Shown here piece after piece: positions 1-3,516 of a stretch of 5,205 bases of DNA. The notes below the pieces were generated by a model. That model made no database searches. It had not been told where the DNA came from and saw only the letters and a program-made list of their open reading frames with translations. The position numbers were made by a program, and so were the translations under genes. Positions within the stretch are counted from its first letter, which is position 1, and every line of letters begins with the position of its first letter. Source of the stretch: Verrucomicrobiales bacterium. Its GTDB lineage: Bacteria > Verrucomicrobiota > Verrucomicrobiia > Verrucomicrobiales > Verrucomicrobiaceae. The DNA lies in the NCBI GenBank assembly GCA_003506995.1, contig DNXB01000131.1, forward strand, positions 3,095 through 8,299, in the 5' to 3' direction.

Positions 1-1
1 G

Positions 2-1474
2 GCGGGGCAGATTCAAGACTTGATCGTCGGCGTGCGGCGCTACTACGACAACATCGAGGAAGGCGAGGCGAGCGTGACACTGATCCACAGCGGCGACCGG
101 CTGCTGAGCATGCTGGGAGAGCGGTTGGGAGACTATACCGGAAGCTGTCTGGCCAAGATGGGCGTGAACATCGTCTTCAACAAACGCGTGCGGGCCGTGA
201 CGGCGCGCACGGTGCAGCTCAATGATGGAACCACGATCACCTCGCACCTCGTCGTCTGCACGGTGGGCAACGCGCCGCATCCGCTGATCAAGGCGCTGGG
301 CGAAAGCGGCGCGGTGCCGTTGGAGCGTGGCAAGCTGGTGGTGCATGCGACCGGCCAGGTCAGAGGACTCGAAAAAGTCTGGTCGGCGGGCGATTGCGCG
401 GTGTTTCCGAAGGCCGATGGCGGCAACTGCCCGGAGACCGCGCAGTTTGCCATGCGCCAGGGCGCTTTGATCGGCGACAACATATTCGCCTGCCTGCGCC
501 AACTGCCGCTGAAGCCCTTTAAGTTCACGGGATTGGGCGAACTAGCGACCATCGGGCATCGCAAAGCGGTGGCGATGGTCATGGGCATGCGCTTCTCCGG
601 CCTGCTGGCCTGGTTCATGTGGCGCAGCGTGTATTTGATGAAGCTGCCGGGCCTCGACCGCAAACTGCGCGTAATGGCGGAGTGGACCTTCGAGCTGTTC
701 TTCCCACGCGACATCAACCTGCTCACGCCGAGTTTCTCTTCCCCGTTGGGTGAAATGCATCTGGAGGCGGGAGATTCACTGTTCCGCTCAGGCGAGCCAG
801 CGCAGTCGCTGTATGCCGTGAAAAAAGGCTGCGTGGAGATCACGGACGCGCAGGGGCAAATTGTGAAGTCCGCAGGCGCGGGCGAGCACTTCGGCGAGCG
901 GGCGCTCATGGGCGACGGCATCTGGCGCTTTGACGCGACGGCGAAGGAATCGAGCGAACTCGTCGCCATCGACGGTGGCACCTTCAAGACGCTGGTGAAG
1001 AGCATCGGCTCTCTGAACGCGTTGTTCAAATCGACCGCGCAGCAGTACCACCTGCCGGAGGAAATTCAGAAAACGGTGGATGCGATCTCCGAATCCACAC
1101 GTTCGGCCACAGCGGCGGATGTGATGACGAAAAACATCGCCTCGCTCGACGCCAGCCTTTGCGTGCAGGACGCGGTGGAGGAGTTTCAGCGTCATCCGCA
1201 CAGCACTTATCCCATCACGGAGGACGGCAAGGTCATCGGCCTGCTGCGGCGCTCCGTCGCCTACGACTGGCTCAAAAACCACGGCCTCACCTGCCGCGAC
1301 GGGTTGAAAGACCTGCCGCTCACCACGCCCTTCTGCGTGCGTGGCGATGTGCTCGTGCCCGAGCTGGTGCAGACCCTCATGCGCACCGGCGTGAGCAAGG
1401 CCGTGGTGGTGGACGCGGAAAATCACCTGCTGGGCATGGTGACGGTGTTTGATCTGCTCAAAGGAGCGCGGTAA
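2..1474 (+). CDS. Type II NADH dehydrogenase-like flavoprotein fused to cNMP-binding and CBS domains (5' partial)
   Basis: The frame is open from base 2, so the N-terminus lies outside the window; the TTG at base 20 is probably internal. Bases ~2-725 carry the C-terminal half of an NDH-2-type FAD/NAD(P)H oxidoreductase: the second FAD motif VWSAGDCAVFP (377-409), the quinone-site-like stretch ETAQFAMRQG (434-463), and the family's amphipathic membrane-binding tail with WRSVYLMKLPG and RKLRV ending near FFPRD. Bases ~749-1024 encode a CRP-like cyclic-nucleotide-binding domain with a phosphate-binding cassette FGERALMGDGIWRFDAT (Glu codon 896, Arg codon 926). Bases ~1109-1471 encode two CBS motifs (start AADVMT; end GMVTVFDLLKGAR). 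NDH-2 enzymes pass electrons from NADH to quinone at the inner face of the cytoplasmic membrane without pumping protons. I infer that the two added modules sense a cyclic nucleotide and an adenine nucleotide and tune the enzyme. The domain calls are firm; the true electron donor and acceptor are not established. Confidence 0.9.
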   Translation, partial: AGQIQDLIVGVRRYYDNIEEGEASVTLIHSGDRLLSMLGERLGDYTGSCLAKMGVNIVFNKRVRAVTARTVQLNDGTTITSHLVVCTVGNAPHPLIKALGESGAVPLERGKLVVHATGQVRGLEKVWSAGDCAVFPKADGGNCPETAQFAMRQGALIGDNIFACLRQLPLKPFKFTGLGELATIGHRKAVAMVMGMRFSGLLAWFMWRSVYLMKLPGLDRKLRVMAEWTFELFFPRDINLLTPSFSSPLGEMHLEAGDSLFRSGEPAQSLYAVKKGCVEITDAQGQIVKSAGAGEHFGERALMGDGIWRFDATAKESSELVAIDGGTFKTLVKSIGSLNALFKSTAQQYHLPEEIQKTVDAISESTRSATAADVMTKNIASLDASLCVQDAVEEFQRHPHSTYPITEDGKVIGLLRRSVAYDWLKNHGLTCRDGLKDLPLTTPFCVRGDVLVPELVQTLMRTGVSKAVVVDAENHLLGMVTVFDLLKGAR

Positions 1475-1507
1475 TCTCGCGGTTGAGGCTGTGATGCAGA
1501 TGAAGCA

Positions 1508-1585
1508 GTGTGCCATGTGATTTCCAGACAGAAAATCAAACGCTACTGCGCGGCCATCGCGGAACTGGTGAAGCCAAAGAAAATA
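1508..1585 (+). pseudogene. N-terminal remnant of an MNT-type nucleotidyltransferase
   Basis: From the GTG at 1508 (or the GTG at 1517) the frame reads ISRQKIKRYCAAIAELVKPKKI. This matches the usual opening of minimal nucleotidyltransferases, a helix followed by '(K/E)PEKIILFGS'. The sequence breaks off exactly where the catalytic GS...G and DxD motifs should follow. It continues instead, in another frame, into HEPN-domain sequence. The match rests on a short helix plus KPKKI, so it is suggestive rather than certain. The HEPN partner immediately downstream strongly supports it, because MNT and HEPN proteins are typical neighbours in toxin-antitoxin-type pairs. The product would have no catalytic residues and cannot be active. 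Confidence 0.55.
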
Positions 1586-1740
1586 AGTGCCGTTTCACGA
1601 TCAGGTCTGCTTTCACTGCCAGCAGAGCGCGGAAAAATGCCTCAAAGCAGCAGTCAACGAGACGGGCATATTCATCCCAAAAACCCATGACCTGCTTCAG
1701 CTTCTGGGGCTGCTCACGAACGTCAATCCCGCCTGGGCCG

Positions 1741-1759
1741 CGCTCTCCATGCAGGCAGG
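1741..1759 (+). repeat. 19-bp direct repeat, copy 1
   Basis: CGCTCTCCATGCAGGCAGG occurs here and again, without mismatch, at 1788-1806, with start points 47 bp apart. In the HEPN remnant this copy is read as (A)LSMQAG, one base out of register with copy 2. The identity is therefore at DNA level and does not reflect a repeated peptide. Confidence 0.85.
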
Positions 1760-1787
1760 TTCGCTGACCGTTCATGCGGTGCGTATC

Positions 1788-1806
1788 CGCTCTCCATGCA
1801 GGCAGG
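1788..1806 (+). repeat. 19-bp direct repeat, copy 2
   Basis: This is an exact second copy of CGCTCTCCATGCAGGCAGG. In the HEPN frame it is read RSPCRQ(A), where the family normally has RYPG(R). The departure from consensus falls on the repeated bases, so copy 1 may have overwritten this spot by slippage or a local conversion event (inference). Confidence 0.85.
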
Positions 1807-1890
1807 CCGGTGCTGGTGATGCCAAACAGGCATTGGCAAACAATCGCTCGATGAGCAAGACCGCTCGCAAAGCCCTGGGACTTTGAATCC

Positions 1891-2104
1891 ATGCACAGCG
1901 CCCTGGAGCTGGACGTGAAGGCCCTGAATGTCATGGGCAAACCCGGCGATGCGATGGAGCAGGCGATGCGCCGCTGGAATGCCTACCTTCCACCTGCTCC
2001 TTCCGGTGCATGATGATGAAGATGCTTATGCCAGCATCGTCCGCGAGCGACGCATCCAGTTGACGCAGTTGTTTGAGAAAGACCGGGCGGAGGCGGAAAA
2101 GTAG
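1891..2104 (+). pseudogene. Unrecognised coding remnant with a frameshift
   Basis: From the ATG at 1891 one frame reads MHSALELDVKALNVMGKP, continues to MRRWNAYLP and stops at TGA 2011-2013. One base on, the next frame is open through LLPVHDDEDAYASIVRERR and IQLTQLFEKDRAEAEK to TAG 2102-2104. Both halves look like real, charged helical protein, and they join smoothly if a single indel is placed near 1990-2000 within a C/T-rich run (ccttccacctgctcc). The first frame is also open upstream to 1855, overlapping the end of the HEPN remnant, so the fragment may be the tail of a longer gene now lost. I do not recognise the family. The final TAG lies inside the GTAG of the REP-like element that follows. 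Confidence 0.4.
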
Positions 2105-2125
2105 GCCTGTTGCGCCGCAACAAGC
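2101..2125 (+). repeat. REP-like hairpin with GTAG head, unit 1 of a BIME
   Basis: The unit opens with GTAG (2101-2104), followed by an imperfect palindrome: TGTTGCG (2108-2114) pairs with CGCAACA (2116-2122), and outer GC pairs (2105-2106 with 2124-2125) flank a C/A mismatch. A GTAG or similar tetranucleotide at the 5' foot of a short hairpin is the hallmark of REP sequences moved by RAYT (REP-associated tyrosine) transposases. No such transposase lies in the window. Its core GTTGCGCCGCAAC recurs in unit 2. Confidence 0.65.
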
Positions 2126-2133
2126 CCTTCCAT

Positions 2134-2160
2134 GCCCCGGTTGCGGCGCAACCGGGCTAC
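2134..2160 (-). repeat. REP-like hairpin with GTAG head, unit 2 of a BIME (inverted)
   Basis: Read on the - strand, this unit starts GTAG (2160-2157) and continues CCCGGTTGCG, C, CGCAACCGGG: perfect 10-nt arms (2147-2156 and 2136-2145) around one central base, realistically 8-bp arms with a 5-nt loop. Its core is the same GTTGCGCCGCAAC as in unit 1. The two units face each other across a short spacer, giving a 60-bp element that is itself an imperfect palindrome. It lies between converging frames: the + strand remnant ends at 2104 and the - strand DUF1080 gene stops at 2162. It could act as a two-way transcription stop or mRNA-end protector, although no T-run follows on either strand. Confidence 0.7.
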
Positions 2161-2161
2161 T

Positions 2162-2797
2162 TTACTTCGCCGTGATCCTGATGTTGCGGAACCACGTCTC
2201 GTCACCGTGCTCGGTGAGCATGATCTTGCCTTTACCGGGGGCGAAGCCTTCCTTGTTCTTGAACTTGCTCTTCGCGATCATCTCCTGCCACTCAGGCGTG
2301 GTGGTGTTCGCCTCGCAGGTCAGCGCGCCATTGAGCCAATGCTGGATCAGACCGTCCTGCACGACGATCTTGCTCGTGTTCCACTCACCGGCAGGCTTCA
2401 CGGCCTTGTCCTTCACCGGCTCCTTGATGTCATAAATCGAAGCCGTGGTGTGCGAGCCGCCTCTGAGACCGTCGGGATGGCCGCTGTCGTCGATCATCTG
2501 GTATTCGATGCCGAGCCATTCCTTGCCGCCGACCTTGGTGACCCAGTACTTGATGCCGTTGTTGCCCTTGGCATTGAGCTTCCACTCCCATTCGAGCTCG
2601 AAATTCGTGTAGTCGTTCTTGGAGATCAGGCTGCCGCCGCCTTTGCCGGTGAGATGAATCGTGTTGTCACCCTCGGTGGTCCAGCCGCCGGAGGGAGCGG
2701 CATCCTTGGTGTCGGTGAAATCGGCGAGCGTCAGATAAACCGGTTCAGCGGCTGAAACAAACGAGGCGAGAGCGAGGGAGCAAAGAAGCGTGCGCAT
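2162..2797 (-). CDS. Secreted DUF1080 / 3-keto-disaccharide hydrolase-like protein
   Basis: A 211-residue protein from the ATG at 2797-2795 to TAA at 2164-2162. The start gives a clean signal peptide (MRTLLCSLALASFVSA, likely cut after VSA, before AEP), so export is predicted. The rest is one concanavalin A-like jelly-roll domain of the DUF1080 family (PF06439): YTNFELEWEWKL with GNNGIKYWV (residues ~63-86), GIEYQMIDDSGHPDG (~96-110), TASIYDI (~118-124), GEWNTSKIVV with IQHWLNG (~137-157) and the closing GKIMLTEHG...WFRNIRI (~189-208). Length matches single-domain members. Some family members hydrolyse 3-keto-glycosides; whether this one does cannot be read from the sequence. The leader before the ATG is pyrimidine-rich (ccttccttccaacc) with no Shine-Dalgarno. 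It is the last gene of the - strand series, ~300 bp from its upstream neighbour, so it probably has its own promoter. I found no convincing -35/-10 pair. Confidence 0.93.
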   Translation of the reverse strand: MRTLLCSLALASFVSAAEPVYLTLADFTDTKDAAPSGGWTTEGDNTIHLTGKGGGSLISKNDYTNFELEWEWKLNAKGNNGIKYWVTKVGGKEWLGIEYQMIDDSGHPDGLRGGSHTTASIYDIKEPVKDKAVKPAGEWNTSKIVVQDGLIQHWLNGALTCEANTTTPEWQEMIAKSKFKNKEGFAPGKGKIMLTEHGDETWFRNIRITAK

Positions 2798-3095
2798 GGT
2801 TGGAAGGAAGGTTGCAGTGCATCAAAGGCGAGAGGTCAGCGGGACGCCAGCGCGTTTTTCAATTGAGAACTCCCAGAAACCGAATGACCGCAGATTGGGA
2901 AACCGCAGATTTCCAAAGAAAACAATCTGCGGCATAAACAAACCCGGGAACTGAAACCAGAATCCAGCGGGTCATTTTTTGCCCGTGGCTGAGAAAAGTC
3001 TTGCTGTGCCCATGGTCATTCTTCACCCTCGCAGTCATGACAGGTCATCACGACAGCCAGTTTTTCACCCGGCATGCCGGAAATTTTGCCGCTGC
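2798..3095. other. Intergenic region between two - strand genes
   Basis: This ~300-bp gap is more AT-rich than its surroundings and holds no gene I would defend. On the - strand it contains two tiny ORFs overlapping by ATGA (3019-2972, 15 codons; 2975-2859, 38 codons), a three-copy ATCTGCGG motif (2887-2932), the 12-bp palindrome CCGGCATGCCGG (3069-3080) just after the upstream gene's stop, and the palindrome ATGACAGGTCAT (3037-3048). The promoter and leader of the DUF1080 gene should lie here, but no strong sigma-70-type box stands out. Confidence 0.5.
2887..2932. repeat. Three-copy CCGCAGATT motif, two direct and one inverted
   Basis: ACCGCAGATT occurs at 2887-2896 and again at 2902-2911, and the inverse AATCTGCGG lies at 2924-2932. 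The second and third copies form a 9-bp perfect stem with a 12-nt loop. On the - strand, the direction of the flanking genes, this hairpin is followed by TTTCCC. It could be a weak terminator for the upstream small gene, a regulator binding site, or a fragment of a dispersed repeat. The copies themselves are certain; the role is not known. Confidence 0.6.
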
Positions 3096-3332
3096 TCATT
3101 CCTGCTTCAACGTGGCTGCGGGCGTCTCGATCTCCCGCAGGGAAACCACCGCGCTCAGCGCCACCACCTCAATGCCGGAGCCATGCGAGAAATGCACAAA
3201 ACGCGAACCCGCGCCTGGCACCGCCACGAACTCCGGGTGCCGCACTTCCAGCCTGCGCCCGTCCGCCAGCATGATCTCAAACGGGCGGGTGGTGGAGTTC
3301 CGCGCCATGTCCTGAATGTCTTCCAGACTCAT
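3096..3332 (-). CDS. Small conserved hypothetical protein (RPF-LADGR-HPEF type)
   Basis: A 78-residue protein from the ATG at 3332-3330 to TGA at 3098-3096. The body reads MSLEDIQDMARNS, then RPFEIMLADGRRLEVRHPEF, then VAVPGAGSRFVHFSHGSGIE and VVALSAVVSLREI. This matches the layout of a widespread family of small all-beta proteins with an N-terminal helix, 'RPF.I.LADGR...V.HPEF.A....GR', and a final 'I..V..I' strand, whose function is unknown to me. The frame also allows an upstream TTG (3359). I prefer the ATG because family members begin with just such a short helix before RPF. There is no Shine-Dalgarno. An AATTTT box only a few bases before the ATG, with TTGCGT 18 bases further upstream, would give a nearly leaderless transcript (speculative). 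No signal peptide or membrane segment is seen, so it is cytoplasmic. Confidence 0.8.
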   Translation of the reverse strand: MSLEDIQDMARNSTTRPFEIMLADGRRLEVRHPEFVAVPGAGSRFVHFSHGSGIEVVALSAVVSLREIETPAATLKQE

Positions 3333-3412
3333 GCGCAAAATTCGCCGACACTGCCCCAAAACGCAAGCCTCTATCTTTGCTGCCTTTTCTCATTCCTCGA
3401 GGTGAAGCGCTG

Positions 3413-3514
3413 ATAGCAGGACGGGTATGGCGACAGCCCGCCCGTCTGTTTGGGAGCTTTCAAACACCACACGCCGCCAAACCGTCGGGCGGGCTGTCGC
3501 CACACCCAACCTAC
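3413..3514. repeat. Long inverted repeat (MITE- or BIME-like) between - strand genes
   Basis: TGGCGACAGCCCGCCCG at 3428-3444 is matched by its exact reverse complement at 3486-3502. Outward the pairing continues through GGGT/ACCC (3423-3426 with 3504-3507), with one mismatch. Inward it resumes as GTTTGG/CCAAAC (3448-3453 with 3478-3483) after three unpaired bases. Both ends carry TAG: GTAG on the - strand at 3514-3511 and ATAG on the + strand at 3413-3416. The element starts three bases after the stop of the large - strand gene and ends ~80 bp before the start of the next. Transcribed, it folds into a very stable hairpin and could end or protect the upstream mRNA. It contains no coding sequence of its own. 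Confidence 0.8.
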
Positions 3515-3516
3515 GT

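Larger units (their letters stand above)
1587..1886 (+). pseudogene. HEPN-domain protein, 5'-truncated remnant
   Basis: The frame reads PFHDQVCFHCQQSAEKCLKA, then PKTHDLLQLL, then LTVHAVRIRSPCRQAGAGDAKQAL and ends KTARKALGL. This is the COG2250/PF05168-type HEPN fold: the 'CFH-QQ-AEK-LKA' helix, the 'P-KTHDL' turn, and the 'AVR-RYPG...DA..A' segment with the C-terminal helix. The C-terminus seems complete, but about 20 residues of the first helix are missing. An in-frame TAA (1584-1586) stands immediately before the GTG at 1587, and a TGA lies at 1569-1571. The usual RYPG reads RSPC, and that change lies inside a 19-bp direct repeat. HEPN proteins of this kind partner with MNT nucleotidyltransferases; the remnant of one lies directly upstream. 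No Shine-Dalgarno precedes 1587. A short product could in principle still be made, but decay is the better reading. Confidence 0.75.

Noticed and set aside
133..1029. A ~300-codon - strand open frame opposite the NDH-2 domain
   Set aside because: Low-complexity Ser/Pro/Arg composition with no motif, while the + strand reads conserved NDH-2 motifs over the same bases.
1464..1490. cgcggtaatctcgcg around the flavoprotein stop as a terminator
   Set aside because: The stem is only four base pairs (CGCG/CGCG) and is not followed by a T-run.
788..1516. A long - strand open frame opposite the cNMP/CBS part of the flavoprotein gene
   Set aside because: Its product is rich in His/Arg/Ala with no domain pattern. 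It is the mirror of a well-supported GC-rich gene on the + strand.
2132..2755. A + strand open frame of ~207 codons across the DUF1080 gene
   Set aside because: It is antisense to a gene with a signal peptide and complete family motifs; its start lies inside the REP hairpin.
2970..3048. GGTCAT three times (2970, 3014, 3043) and the palindrome ATGACAGGTCAT
   Set aside because: A six-base word with irregular spacing is expected by chance often enough; no promoter box is nearby to make it an operator.
3069..3080. CCGGCATGCCGG as a terminator for the small gene
   Set aside because: Only four base pairs can form once a loop is allowed, and no T-run follows on the - strand.
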